Shown piece after piece: positions 25,094 to 33,886 of a stretch of DNA of 64,000 nucleotides. The stretch is from Actinomycetes bacterium (GTDB lineage Bacteria; Actinomycetota; Actinomycetes; Propionibacteriales; Nocardioidaceae). The notes under the pieces were generated by a model. That model searched no databases. It was not told where the DNA came from and worked only from the letters and a program-made list of their open reading frames with translations. Each line of letters begins with the position of its first letter. Position 1 is the stretch's first letter. The position numbers and the translations under genes are program-made. The DNA lies in assembly GCA_023417775.1 (NCBI GenBank), contig JAEZEJ010000028.1, positions 1-64,000 of the forward strand, written 5' to 3'.

Positions 25094-26187
25094 CGGACCG
25101 GCACCCGGGCCTCGACGCGGAACCCGCCCCCACCATCGAACTCGACCGCCCCGCCGAGCGCCGCGAACCGCTCCGCGAGTCCGTTCAACCCGTTGCCGGG
25201 CCGGACCCCCGAGGCTCCGACGCCGTCGTCGACCGCCGTCAGCACGACGAGGCCATCCGAGCATCGGACATCGACCGTCAGATTGTCCGCCCGTGCATGC
25301 CGCAGGGTATTGGTGACGATCTCCTGCATCGCCCGGACGAGGGTCTCGGTCTGCCGCTCATCGAGGGTCACGCCGTCCCCGACCTCCACGTCGACGTCGA
25401 GCCCCGGGGCGTCCTTGCCGACCTGCTTCAGGACGGTCGCCAACTCGGTGGGGCGCTCGCGCAGCTCGCCGACCGTCGAGCGCACATTCGCCAGCAGCTC
25501 ACGCGCCACCCGGTCGGCACGCTCGACATGTTCCCTGGCCTCGCCACCCTCCCGGTGCCGCGCGGCCTCCAGCTCGAGGGTGAGCACGGTCAGCTGGTGA
25601 CCGATGAGATCGTGCAGGTCCCGGGAGATCCGCAACCGCTCGGCCGACCGGGAGGTCTCCTCCAAGAGGACGGTCTGCGCCTGCAGCTCCACATGCGCCT
25701 CGGTCAGCTCCCCGCGCAGCCGTTGCTCGCGAGAGATGGCCGCGACACTGAAATAGGTGGCGATCTGGATCAGCAGGTAGAAGCCGGTCGAGATGACGAC
25801 GCTCTCCCACCCCTGGCCACTCCGCCACGTCGCGGCGCCGATGACGACGGTATTGGCGGCGATGATCACGGCACTCGTGCGGCCCGTGACCAGATCCGGG
25901 CCGAAGGCCGCCAGCATCACCAGCAGAATCGGCAGCAGCCCCGGATGGTCGACCGTGAGCAGCAAGGCCCATCCCGCCGCGATCGAGAGCGCATAGGCGG
26001 TACGACCGACTCCCGTGCTCACGATCGCCGCGAAGACCAGAGCGAGGAAGGCGAGGACGAAGAGCGACAGCCACAGCGGATAGGGGATGGACGTCGCACT
26101 CCATCCCAGGAGCACCGGCAGGGCCACCCCGGCGCACACCACGAGCATGACGAGACCCGACCATTCCTCGGGAGCCACGCGACGCAT
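25090..26187 (-). CDS. Sensor histidine kinase, HisKA_3 type (module A)
   Basis: A 365-residue kinase. Six hydrophobic segments (about 12-150) form the sensor, with no large extracellular domain. The H-box is RISRDLHDLIGHQLTV (phospho-His near residue 190) of the HisKA_3/DesK group, and the ATPase domain has VDDGVGASG and GNGLNGLAERF. It is divergent from the ABC genes by about 110 nt. A TAGGCT box 6 nt before the ATG indicates leaderless expression. Confidence 0.9.
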   Translation of the reverse strand: MRRVAPEEWSGLVMLVVCAGVALPVLLGWSATSIPYPLWLSLFVLAFLALVFAAIVSTGVGRTAYALSIAAGWALLLTVDHPGLLPILLVMLAAFGPDLVTGRTSAVIIAANTVVIGAATWRSGQGWESVVISTGFYLLIQIATYFSVAAISREQRLRGELTEAHVELQAQTVLLEETSRSAERLRISRDLHDLIGHQLTVLTLELEAARHREGGEAREHVERADRVARELLANVRSTVGELRERPTELATVLKQVGKDAPGLDVDVEVGDGVTLDERQTETLVRAMQEIVTNTLRHARADNLTVDVRCSDGLVVLTAVDDGVGASGVRPGNGLNGLAERFAALGGAVEFDGGGGFRVEARVPVR

Positions 26188-26193
26188 GACGCC

Positions 26194-26199
26194 AGCCTA
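26194..26199 (-). promoter_or_regulatory. Candidate -10 box, leaderless kinase gene
   Basis: TAGGCT on the minus strand lies 6 nt before the ATG at 26187. Confidence 0.5.
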
Positions 26200-26284
26200 G
26201 GGCTCCGCGCGGCCCGCCGGGGGTGCCGGAAGTCATGCGCCCATCGCTGACGATCGGCACAGGCGCGGAGTCCCGCGATCGACC

Positions 26285-26290
26285 TAGCGT
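26285..26290 (+). promoter_or_regulatory. Candidate -10 box, leaderless ABC operon
   Basis: TAGCGT lies 7 nt before the ATG at 26298. It is divergent from the kinase promoter within one 110-bp region, where the response regulator could bind. Confidence 0.5.
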
Positions 26291-26297
26291 CGGCGTC

Positions 26298-27041
26298 ATG
26301 ACAGAACCCGCCATCCTCGTGGAGAACATCCGCAAGCGCTATAAGGACACGCTCGCGGTCGCCGACGTCAGTCTGCGCGTCGACCCCGGTGACGTGCTCG
26401 GGATCCTCGGCGTCAACGGCGCCGGCAAGAGCACCACCGTGGAGATCATCGCGGGCCTGCGGTCCTGCGACTCCGGCACGGTGCGTGTGCTGGGCCTCGA
26501 CCCGCGACGCGACCGCAAGGCCGTGCGCCGCGTGCTGGGGGTGCAGTTGCAGGAGGCGCAACTGCACGACGCCCTCACGGTCAGCGAGCTCGTGGAGATG
26601 TACCGCAGCTTCTACGCCGACCCGCGGACCGCCGACGAGGTCATCGAGATGGTCGAGCTGGGCGGCAAACGCGACACCCGCTTCGAGTCGCTCTCCGGCG
26701 GTCAGCAGCAGCGCCTCTCGATCGCCCTCGCGCTCATCGGACGACCGAAGGTGGTCATCCTCGACGAGCTCACCACGGGACTCGATCCACGGGCGCGGCG
26801 ACGCATCTGGGGAGCCATCGAGTCGCTGACCGAGGAGACCGTCATCCTCGTCAGTCACGCCATGGACGAGGTAGAGCGGCTGTGCGATCGGGTGGTGCTG
26901 CTCGATGCCGGTCGGATCGTCGCCGAGGGCACACCCGCCGAGGTGACGGCACGGGCCGGGACCAGCACCCTCGAGGAGGCCTTCGTCGTGATCACCGGCC
27001 ACGACCTCGACGCCGACGACGATGAGGAGGACGCGGCATGA
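26298..27041 (+). CDS. ABC-2 exporter ATPase (module A)
   Basis: A 247-residue DrrA/CcmA-like ATPase. Walker A GVNGAGKSTT, Q-loop LQEAQLHDALTV, signature LSGGQQQRLS, Walker B VVILDELTTGLD and an H-loop (VSHAMDEV). An acidic tail ends in DADDDEEDAA. Its stop overlaps the permease start (ATGA). Role: powers export of an unknown compound, possibly a membrane-active antibiotic, as inferred from the linked two-component system. Confidence 0.9.
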   Translation: MTEPAILVENIRKRYKDTLAVADVSLRVDPGDVLGILGVNGAGKSTTVEIIAGLRSCDSGTVRVLGLDPRRDRKAVRRVLGVQLQEAQLHDALTVSELVEMYRSFYADPRTADEVIEMVELGGKRDTRFESLSGGQQQRLSIALALIGRPKVVILDELTTGLDPRARRRIWGAIESLTEETVILVSHAMDEVERLCDRVVLLDAGRIVAEGTPAEVTARAGTSTLEEAFVVITGHDLDADDDEEDAA

Positions 27042-27883
27042 GCGAGCCCGATCAGAACCGAGATTTGCTCCCCCATCGTCAACCAGGGCCCTCCTCGGTC
27101 AACGAAAACCCAGCAAATCTGGGTACAGGGCGAGGGGCTGGTTGGCTGAGGCCGCTGGCGATGCTGGTGCGCGGCGAAGCCAAGATGGTCATCCGCGACA
27201 CCGCCGGACTCGTCATCCCGGTCGCGCTGCCGCTGCTCATCATGGTGATGAACGCCTCCGCGGCGAGCAGCGAGGAGATCGTCGACGGACGGACCGCGCT
27301 GGACATCTTCGTCCTGCCGATCGTCTTCGCCATCGTCATCGCCACGATCGGCATCATCAACATGCCGAGCTTCCTGACGATCTACCGCAAGACCGGGATC
27401 CTGCGTCGGCTGGCGGTCACCCCCGTCTCGCCGATGACCGTCCTCGGAGCCCAGGTGATCGTCAGCCTGCTCCAGGCGCTGCTGGGGTTGACGATCGCCT
27501 TCACGGTCGCGGCGCTGGCCTTCGACGCTCGGCTGCCGATCGACCTCCTCCCGGCCATCGGCATCGTCATCGTGTCGATCGCGGCGATGTACGCGCTGGG
27601 CATGGTCGTCGCCGCCCTCGCCCCGACGCCCAATGCCGCGATCGCCATCGGCCTGATCCTCTTCTTCGCGATCGGCGCGATCGGCGGGATGTTCGGCGGA
27701 TCGGACACGCTCCCCGATGCCGTCGCCCGTTTCGGGTCGATCCTGCCCTTCGGGGCCACGGTCGACGGGCTCTCCGCGGCCTGGGCCGGAGAGACGGTCC
27801 CGTGGCGGTCCTGGGTGAGCCTCGGGTCGACCGCCGTGCTCGGCGCGGTGATCGCGGCGGCCACGTTCCGCTGGGACCGGTGA
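27038..27883 (+). CDS. ABC-2 exporter permease (module A), repeat-coded N-terminus
   Basis: A 281-residue permease with six transmembrane segments (for example IVIATIGIINMPSFLTIYRKTGILRRLAVTPVSP and GLILFFAIGAIGGMFGG). The first 40 codons are odd: they read through the 60-bp palindromic repeat (27061-27120), giving NRDLLPHRQPGPSSVNENPA. Conserved permease sequence begins only at LRPLAMLVRGEAKM. The repeat with its shared flanks is 72 bp, a multiple of three, so the frame is kept. Translation may instead start at the ATG at 27161. Confidence 0.87.
   Translation: MSEPDQNRDLLPHRQPGPSSVNENPANLGTGRGAGWLRPLAMLVRGEAKMVIRDTAGLVIPVALPLLIMVMNASAASSEEIVDGRTALDIFVLPIVFAIVIATIGIINMPSFLTIYRKTGILRRLAVTPVSPMTVLGAQVIVSLLQALLGLTIAFTVAALAFDARLPIDLLPAIGIVIVSIAAMYALGMVVAALAPTPNAAIAIGLILFFAIGAIGGMFGGSDTLPDAVARFGSILPFGATVDGLSAAWAGETVPWRSWVSLGSTAVLGAVIAAATFRWDR
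27061..27120. repeat. 60-bp palindromic repeat, copy 2, inside a permease gene
   Basis: Same element as 10340-10399 in inverse orientation. Outer arms AGATTTGCT / AGCAAATCT are intact and inner arms have diverged. Flanks GAACCG and GGGTAC match the copy 1 flanks after inversion. The total arm-loop-arm size (24+12+24) is identical. Confidence 0.78.
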
Positions 27884-28458
27884 CCCTGGTCGGTGCCGTC
27901 GCGGCGGCCCTCTTCCCGGTCGTGTTCGTCCTCGACGGCCGGCCACGGCCGGGATACGACCCGCGACGACACCCGGTGAGCGCCCTGGCACTCGGGGCGC
28001 GGGGCTGGGTGCAGACCGCGAACTTCCTCCTCAGCGGCACCGGGATCGTGATCGGCGCGACCGGGCTGGCGCTCTCGCAGCCGTGGGCCGCGATCGCGGT
28101 CGGTGTCGTCGGGATCGCGCTGATCGCCTCGGGAGGCTGGCGGATGGACCCGATGCGCGGGTACCCACCGGGCACACCCGCGACGACGCCCGCGAGCTTC
28201 TCGTCCGCACATCGCCGGCACGACCAGGCCGGGACGATCGTCTTCGGCGGATTCCCGATCGCGGCGGCCGTGACGGCGCTGACCGGCGACGACCTCCCCA
28301 TCCGCTGGCTCTCGCTCGTGGTCGCGCTCGTCTCGGGATTCCTCGCCGCGCGGTTCGCCACCGCCTGGGAGGACGACTCACCCGTCGCGGGGCGGTGGCA
28401 GCGGCTCTTCCTGTGGGTGGCGTTCGCGTGGCTCGTCGCGGTGTTCGCGAGGGCCTGA
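27880..28458 (+). CDS. DUF998-like membrane protein
   Basis: A 192-residue membrane protein with about six hydrophobic segments. It begins VTLVGAVAAALFPVVFVLDG, then SALALGARGWVQTANFLLSGTGIVIGATGLAL and SGGWRMDPMRGYPPGTP, the DUF998 arrangement. The GTG start overlaps the permease stop (GTGA), so it belongs to the ABC operon. Function unknown; it may be a third membrane part of the export or sensing system. Confidence 0.75.
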   Translation: MTLVGAVAAALFPVVFVLDGRPRPGYDPRRHPVSALALGARGWVQTANFLLSGTGIVIGATGLALSQPWAAIAVGVVGIALIASGGWRMDPMRGYPPGTPATTPASFSSAHRRHDQAGTIVFGGFPIAAAVTALTGDDLPIRWLSLVVALVSGFLAARFATAWEDDSPVAGRWQRLFLWVAFAWLVAVFARA

Positions 28459-28586
28459 CGACCTGTGCGGGATCCAGTCGATTCCCGCGATGGAGACGAC
28501 ATCGACCTGCCCGCGGCGGGTGCGGTTCGGCTCGGCGACGAAGAGCGGGGGTGACGAAAACGCCCGCGCGCGCCCATACTGTCGCC

Positions 28587-29014
28587 ATGGGAGCCCGACT
28601 CTCGGACCGGCTGGCGGCGATCGTGGACGCGCTGCCGCTCGAGCCCGGTCTCCGTGTCCTCGAGGTCGGCGGCGCGCCCGGTGCGGCTGCCGTCGAGGTC
28701 GCGCGGCGCGTCGGGGAGATGGGGCACGTCCTCGTCATCGACCGGTCCGTGGCCGGGGCCGCGCAGACCCGGCGCCGCGCCAGCGAGCTGATCGACGCGG
28801 GTGTCCTGTCCGTGCGCTGCGTCGCGATCGAGGACTTCGTGCTCGGACCTGACGAGGAGCCTTATGACCTCGCCTTCGCCGTGCGTGTCGGCTGCCTGGA
28901 CGGACGACACCCCCGCCTCCGGCAGGCCGCGCATCGTCGCATCCTCGATGCCCTACACCCGGCGGGCGCCTCTTCATCGACGGCGGCGATCCGCTGCAGG
29001 AGATCGCGGTCTGA
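28587..29014 (+). pseudogene. Frameshifted class I SAM-dependent methyltransferase
   Basis: The N-terminal 120 codons encode a small methyltransferase: LRVLEVGGAPGAAAVEVARRVG (SAM motif I), GHVLVIDRS (motif II) and EPYDLAFAVRVGCLDGRHP. Around 28962 the frame slips: continuing in frame gives a Ser/Arg-rich string into repeat R5, while one frame over reads GRLFIDGGDPLQEIAV and a TGA at 29012. One missing G in the CCGG-CGGGCG tract explains both. The restored protein would be about 142 residues. Real mutation or assembly error. Confidence 0.72.
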
Positions 29015-29046
29015 TCGAGGCCCGGCGCGCGGCGGTGTCCTCCTGG

Positions 29047-29165
29047 CGGTAGATCGTCAACCTCATCGAGACTCCATGGGGTTGATGGCCCACCTCCCAC
29101 GCAAGCGAAAGGTTGACGGCCCACCGCCACCTCTCGTGGAGGGTCGAGCCGCGGGGTGGGGCGGA
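29047..29165 (-). repeat. 3'-end repeat R5
   Basis: GTCAACCTCATCGA ... GGGGTTGATGGCC inverted pair followed by a GGTTGACGGCCCACCGCCACC unit, before the stop of the mutarotase gene. This copy is the most diverged at the stop-codon end (GGATCA). Between convergent genes. Confidence 0.6.
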
Positions 29166-29609
29166 TCAGTCCCCGGGCTGGAGATCGGGCCACACGCCCT
29201 TGGTGAGCAGGAAGCAGCCGTACGGCCGGCTCTCCCCCGTCGCGACGACGAGCCGCACCGAACGGGCCTCCTCGTAGAAGTCCAGGCGATCGACCGGCTC
29301 CGCGGCGATCTCGCGTCCCTCGGCCGTCGAGGCCGCCTCGATCGCCGCCCGCGCCACCTCGCGCGGCGCCTCGCCCGGAGCGCCGATCATGTAGCCCAAT
29401 GGAGCCGCGACGAAGCGGTCGAGCGGCAGCACGCTGGTGATGGCCCCGATGGCGGTCGTGCTGTCGATCCCATCGAGCCGGACGACCTCGGCTCCGGCCG
29501 CGTAGGCGGGATAGTTGGTGTCCACGACGGCCAGCCGGTCGCCGTGGCCCATCCGCGCCAGCGCGTACAGCAGCTCCGGCCCCAGCAGCGGGTCAACGCC
29601 CTTCAGCAT
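29166..29609 (-). CDS. RbsD/FucU-family sugar mutarotase
   Basis: A 147-residue protein matching the FucU side of the family: MLKGVDPLLGPELLYALARMGHGDRLAVVDTNYPA with the conserved GHGD His and a C-terminal RPYGCFLLTKG with the catalytic Tyr. It interconverts anomers of a free sugar before phosphorylation. Its start overlaps the glycoside hydrolase stop by 17 nt, placing it last in the LacI-controlled operon. Fucose versus ribose cannot be decided. Confidence 0.87.
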   Translation of the reverse strand: MLKGVDPLLGPELLYALARMGHGDRLAVVDTNYPAYAAGAEVVRLDGIDSTTAIGAITSVLPLDRFVAAPLGYMIGAPGEAPREVARAAIEAASTAEGREIAAEPVDRLDFYEEARSVRLVVATGESRPYGCFLLTKGVWPDLQPGD

Positions 29610-32319
29610 CTTCGGTTCCCTCTCTCATCGCGGTGATCGTCTCGGCCGGCGACAGCACCGGCACGGCGCCCAACCCGCTGGGCGCCAGCCCGTCGCCCTG
29701 CTGATGGGTGCCGCGGTAGTAGGCATTGGCCGCCGAGGAGGCCACCTGGATCTCGATCTCGTTGTCGCCGCGGCGCAGCGTCCCGGACGGTATCGGTACG
29801 CGGCCCGGGGCCCACGGCAGCTCTCGCATCGTCCGGCCGTTCACCGTCACCTGAGCCGAGCCGTGGACGACCGGCAGGGCCAGCTCCCACGCCTGATCGA
29901 CATCATCGAGCGGCACGCTCAGGCGGTACACGCCCGTGCCCGAGAAGGTCTCGAAGCCCTGTTCCTCCCAGCCTCTGGCCGGGTCGACGGGGACACACGA
30001 TCCCTCGATCTCCACGGTCCAACCGTCCGCGAGATGGCGTCGTCGCGACATGGGCGCGCCGCTGGAGACGACCTCGGCGAGGAACACCTCGCCGGGCGCG
30101 AGGGTGAAGGCGAAGGGCCCCTGCACCTCCTGCTCCGGCGCGACGGCGCCGGTGGCCGGATCCCAGCGGCGCACGCGGCTGACGGCGGCAGCCGGTCGCA
30201 CCACGGCGGGCCGGGGATGGTCGGCATCGTTGAAGGCCATGAGGCGGACACCGTCCGTGCTCCAACCTCGCCGCACCCAGAGCTGGCCGGGGACGCCGCT
30301 CTCATCGTCGATCCGCAGGGCCGGCGACAGCGCGTCGAGGAGCCGGGGTCGCACGACCGACCAGTCCGGCAGCCCGTCCCAGGCGGTCCAGCTCGTCGAT
30401 GCCCGCAGCCGGTCGATGTGTCCGGCGATCCCCGGATCGTGTCCGTCCGTCTGGGTCGCCCGCGGCGTGACGCCGGTCGAGAACACCCGGCCGCCGGAGG
30501 CCACGAAGTCGGCGATCACCGCGAGGGTCTCCTCATCGCGGAGGACCTCGACGCCGGGCAGCACCAGCACCCGATACGCCCGGTCGTGGGGCAGCGTGAG
30601 GCGACCATCGGCGACGGTCGCGGCGCGCAGGTCCCGCTCGTCGATCAGGTGATAGTCGACGCCGTCGCGGGCGAGATGCTCGGTCCAGAGAGCGGTGTGC
30701 TCGCCGAACTCGTGTCCCGGTCCCCCGTACCACGCGGTGCGCAGCGGATACAGCACCGCGACCTCGCCGAGCGGCTCCATGCCGTCGAGGAAGACCGAGA
30801 CGCGTGCGGTCTCCTCCGCATACGCGCGGTGGTAGCCGAACCACGGCTCGAAGTTCACGCCCGGCGCGAAGTCGAAGCGCGGATTGGTGAACATCTCCTC
30901 GCCCTCGTGCCCGTCGGTGAGCCAATAGGCGTGCATGAGGATCTGCCGCGCGCCGAGCGCGAAGTGCCGGAGCGTCTGCGAGCGCAGTTGGGCCAGGGTG
31001 AGCTCCCACCATCCGGCCGCGAAGTGCGAACCGGGGACGACCCGGCCGAAGTACTGCTCGACGATGCATCCGGACCGCCCGTGGGCACGTGCGACGGAGT
31101 CACCGAACTTGGCCGGCAGCTGCGGATACTCGTTGCGGGCGTCGACGGCGGTGATCTGTCGCCAGCCGTCGACCCCGAAGTAGTCGAGACCGACATTGGG
31201 ACGCGGGTCGTCGGCGATGATCGTGCCGGTCGGATCCCAGGACGACACGTGGGCGAGCACCTCGTGTCCGGTCAGGAGCACCCCGTGCTCATCGCACCAG
31301 CCGCGGAGCGTGCCGAAGAAGGCGTCCACGGCGCGCCCGGCGTAGCGCTCGAAGAACTCGCTGCGCAGCGCCGCGGTCGCGTCCCCGATGTCGCCGGCGA
31401 GCGAGGCGAGCATGGCCGGCCAGCGATCCCCCACGGCGACCCTGAGCTCGTCGTAGAACGCGGCCTCGTACATCAGCGTCGCGGCGATGACGCCGGGATT
31501 CTGCTCCCAGGTGAAGAAGCAGGCGTGCGGCTGGTCGAAGAAGACGTACTGGACCGTGGTGCCCAGCCGCTCGCCGAAGGCTCGCGCATAGGGGTCGTAG
31601 CCGACCTCCGTGAACCGTCGTGCGGCCCGGGGATCGAGATAGTTGATCATCCGGCTGCTCGCGCACCGGGCGCTCACGAAGAAGACGATCTCGGCATCGT
31701 CGCCGGACCCGTCCGCGACCTCGACCGCGAGCTCGCAGCCGTCCTCGCTCATGTCGGTGACCGCCGCAGCGTGCGTCACCTCCCGCACGACATCGCCGTC
31801 GCGAAGGACGGCGGCGACGAGCGACCAGTCGTCCCAGCGGGGCGTCCCGCCCTCGAAGACCCAGTTCATCCCGGCATCGAGCAGGTAGGCCACGTCCTGC
31901 GGGCGGATGCCGTCGATGCGCGCCGTGACGCGTCCGGCCGCCGCCGGCACCGCGACGTGGAACAGGTGTCGCTCGCGGAGGTGATCGTGACCGGCGACGA
32001 CGCGGCCCCCCGCATGTCCGCTGAGCCAGTTGTACTCGTCGTAGATCCCCACCACCATGCCGAGCCCGGCGGCCTCGTCGGCGGCCAGCCGGCAGAGTCT
32101 CAGGTACTCCTCGGACAGGTACTCCTCGAGCGGGAAGGACATCCGCGTCTGGATCTGGAAGGACTGATACCCCGCCTCCCGCATGTCGCGGATCTGAGCG
32201 GTGATCTCCTCCGGAGTCGGCAGCCGATGCCAGAACCAGTACGCCGCCGGGGCGTTGTACGGCCCCGGGGCGGCGAACTGCTCCGCGGTCCCGGCCGAGA
32301 CGACGCTCGTCTCAGGCAC
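29593..32319 (-). CDS. Large glycoside hydrolase, GH106/GHL-like
   Basis: A 908-residue intracellular protein (no signal peptide). It starts with YWFWHRLPTPEEITAQIRDMREAGYQSFQIQTRMSFP, typical of GH106 alpha-L-rhamnosidase-like and related 'glycosyl hydrolase' proteins. A TIM-barrel part follows (HEVLAHVSSWDPTGTI, GIVEQYFGR-like, ARQILMHAYWLTDGHEGEEMF), a Rossmann-like middle (VLVLPGVEVLRDEETLAVIADFVASGGRVFSTG) and a C-terminal GH2-type sugar-binding domain (GTGVYRLSVPLDDVDQAWELALPVVHGSAQVTVNGR). Probably cleaves an imported glycoside. Family number is tentative. Confidence 0.8.
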   Translation of the reverse strand: MPETSVVSAGTAEQFAAPGPYNAPAAYWFWHRLPTPEEITAQIRDMREAGYQSFQIQTRMSFPLEEYLSEEYLRLCRLAADEAAGLGMVVGIYDEYNWLSGHAGGRVVAGHDHLRERHLFHVAVPAAAGRVTARIDGIRPQDVAYLLDAGMNWVFEGGTPRWDDWSLVAAVLRDGDVVREVTHAAAVTDMSEDGCELAVEVADGSGDDAEIVFFVSARCASSRMINYLDPRAARRFTEVGYDPYARAFGERLGTTVQYVFFDQPHACFFTWEQNPGVIAATLMYEAAFYDELRVAVGDRWPAMLASLAGDIGDATAALRSEFFERYAGRAVDAFFGTLRGWCDEHGVLLTGHEVLAHVSSWDPTGTIIADDPRPNVGLDYFGVDGWRQITAVDARNEYPQLPAKFGDSVARAHGRSGCIVEQYFGRVVPGSHFAAGWWELTLAQLRSQTLRHFALGARQILMHAYWLTDGHEGEEMFTNPRFDFAPGVNFEPWFGYHRAYAEETARVSVFLDGMEPLGEVAVLYPLRTAWYGGPGHEFGEHTALWTEHLARDGVDYHLIDERDLRAATVADGRLTLPHDRAYRVLVLPGVEVLRDEETLAVIADFVASGGRVFSTGVTPRATQTDGHDPGIAGHIDRLRASTSWTAWDGLPDWSVVRPRLLDALSPALRIDDESGVPGQLWVRRGWSTDGVRLMAFNDADHPRPAVVRPAAAVSRVRRWDPATGAVAPEQEVQGPFAFTLAPGEVFLAEVVSSGAPMSRRRHLADGWTVEIEGSCVPVDPARGWEEQGFETFSGTGVYRLSVPLDDVDQAWELALPVVHGSAQVTVNGRTMRELPWAPGRVPIPSGTLRRGDNEIEIQVASSAANAYYRGTHQQGDGLAPSGLGAVPVLSPAETITAMREGTEDAEGR

Positions 32320-33823
32320 GAGCGGGCTGCTCCTTCTCCACGGCCGAGTAGTCCGGCTTCGGGTCCTGCTTGAACACGAAGGTCACGATCGCATACAGCG
32401 CCGAGCCGACCACCATGGCGATCACCACGCCGATATTGCTCGCGCCGAGCACGCCGTCTCGCTGCTCCTCGGTGAGCAGGAAGCCCACGACGCGGGCGAT
32501 GTAGGGGTCGCCCGAGGTGACGAGCCCGAGCCCGAGCACGGTCGCGACGACGAGCGCCATCAGTGCCGTCCAGCGCCCGGAGCGGCCGCCCTGACCCGCG
32601 GGGAGCGCCATGTCGACATTCCATCCCATCCGGCGCTGCCGGATGAAGTCGACCAGCTGGATACCGCCCAGGGTCCCCATCGCGACCGCGATGAGGGCGA
32701 GGAAGGCCTGGAAGGTCGCGAGGAAGGAGGTGGAGACGAAGAGCAGGTAGAAGGCGCCGGCAGCGATGATGACGCCGTTGATGATCGTGATGATGACGCG
32801 GCTGCCGGGCACGCCCACGGCCATCAGCGCGAGACCGGAGGAGTAGATGCCCGTCATCGCCGCAGAGATCAACGAGATGACGATGACGATGCTGAACGGC
32901 ACGAAGAACCAGGTCGGCAGCAGCACCGTGAGCGCGGCGATCGGGTCGATGGCCGCCTGTCCGCCGAGGTCGGGATTGGAGCCGGCGAGCAGGATGCCGA
33001 GGATCAACAGCACCGTGACGGGCAGCGCGATGCCCAGCGTGGTCCAGCCGATGACGCCGCGGGCCGGGGTGTCGCGCGGCAGGTAGCGGGCGAAGTCGCC
33101 GCCGTAGTTGAGCATGCCGAGACCGACCATCGTCATGGCCATGACGATGCCGCCGATGAAGGCGAGTGCCGAACCGGAGGGGTTGTCGCCGAGGCGGTCC
33201 CAGTGGATGTGCGGGACGATCATCGCGATGAAGACCAGCGTCATCGCACCGGTGAGCGCCGCGATCCACTGCTCGGCCTTCATGATCACGGCGTGACCGG
33301 CGACGGCGAACCACATCGTCAGCACCAGGACGATCACGAACCAGACGAGGATCAGCCAGGACACGGGACGCCCCGCGGCCGTGGCGAACTGCTCGGGCCA
33401 CAGCCGGGCGAAGATATTCGCGCCGGTGGTCGAGGCCAGCGTGATGATCGTGACCTTCCAGCCGATATTGGACAGATAGGCGAAGAAGGCCGGGATCTTG
33501 TTGCCCTCATAGCCGAAGGCGAATCGGGTCTGTGTCAGCGTCGGCAGGCCGGTGCGCGGTCCGCCGACGGACAGGATGCCGACGAGGAAGGCCGAACCGG
33601 CGTAGCCGATCGTGCCGGCGATGATCGCCTGCAGCGGGCTGAGGCCGAGCCCGAAGACATAGATGCCGTAGCCGATGCCCATGATCGAGACATTCCAGGC
33701 GAACCACACCGCGAAGAGCCCCGCCGACCTGCCGCGACGCTCGTCGAGCGGCACCGGGTTGACGCCGTTCTGCTCCGGGCCCTTCTGCGCCACGACCGGC
33801 TGCTCGTGAGCTTCATTCGACAT
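32312..33823 (-). CDS. NCS1-family (purine-cytosine permease-like) transporter
   Basis: A 503-residue permease with 12 transmembrane segments. The NCS1 features are the basic N-terminal stretch before AVWFAWNVSIMGIGYGIY, the GTIGYAGSAFLVGILSVGGPRTGLPTLTQTRFAFG loop and GLGMLNYGGDFARYLP. NCS1 carriers bring in nucleobases, hydantoins or vitamins by cation symport. Here it takes the place of a sugar transporter in an operon with a ribokinase and glycoside hydrolase, suggesting a glycoside or nucleoside-like substrate (inference). Overlaps the hydrolase start by 8 nt. Confidence 0.88.
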   Translation of the reverse strand: MSNEAHEQPVVAQKGPEQNGVNPVPLDERRGRSAGLFAVWFAWNVSIMGIGYGIYVFGLGLSPLQAIIAGTIGYAGSAFLVGILSVGGPRTGLPTLTQTRFAFGYEGNKIPAFFAYLSNIGWKVTIITLASTTGANIFARLWPEQFATAAGRPVSWLILVWFVIVLVLTMWFAVAGHAVIMKAEQWIAALTGAMTLVFIAMIVPHIHWDRLGDNPSGSALAFIGGIVMAMTMVGLGMLNYGGDFARYLPRDTPARGVIGWTTLGIALPVTVLLILGILLAGSNPDLGGQAAIDPIAALTVLLPTWFFVPFSIVIVISLISAAMTGIYSSGLALMAVGVPGSRVIITIINGVIIAAGAFYLLFVSTSFLATFQAFLALIAVAMGTLGGIQLVDFIRQRRMGWNVDMALPAGQGGRSGRWTALMALVVATVLGLGLVTSGDPYIARVVGFLLTEEQRDGVLGASNIGVVIAMVVGSALYAIVTFVFKQDPKPDYSAVEKEQPARA

Positions 33824-33886
33824 GGTGTGTTCCTCCGTTGTTCCGGCGCGACGACGATGGCGCGCCCTGACTGTGTGCGGCGGTGC

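Noticed and set aside
29515..32373. 952-codon open frame opposite the glycoside hydrolase
   Set aside because: Its translation is a His/Asp/Arg/Gly-rich shadow and the opposite strand has a coherent hydrolase.
33835..33886. Possible leader or gene between rbsK and the NCS1 permease
   Set aside because: Only 63 nt with a ribosome binding site for the permease; nothing else supported.
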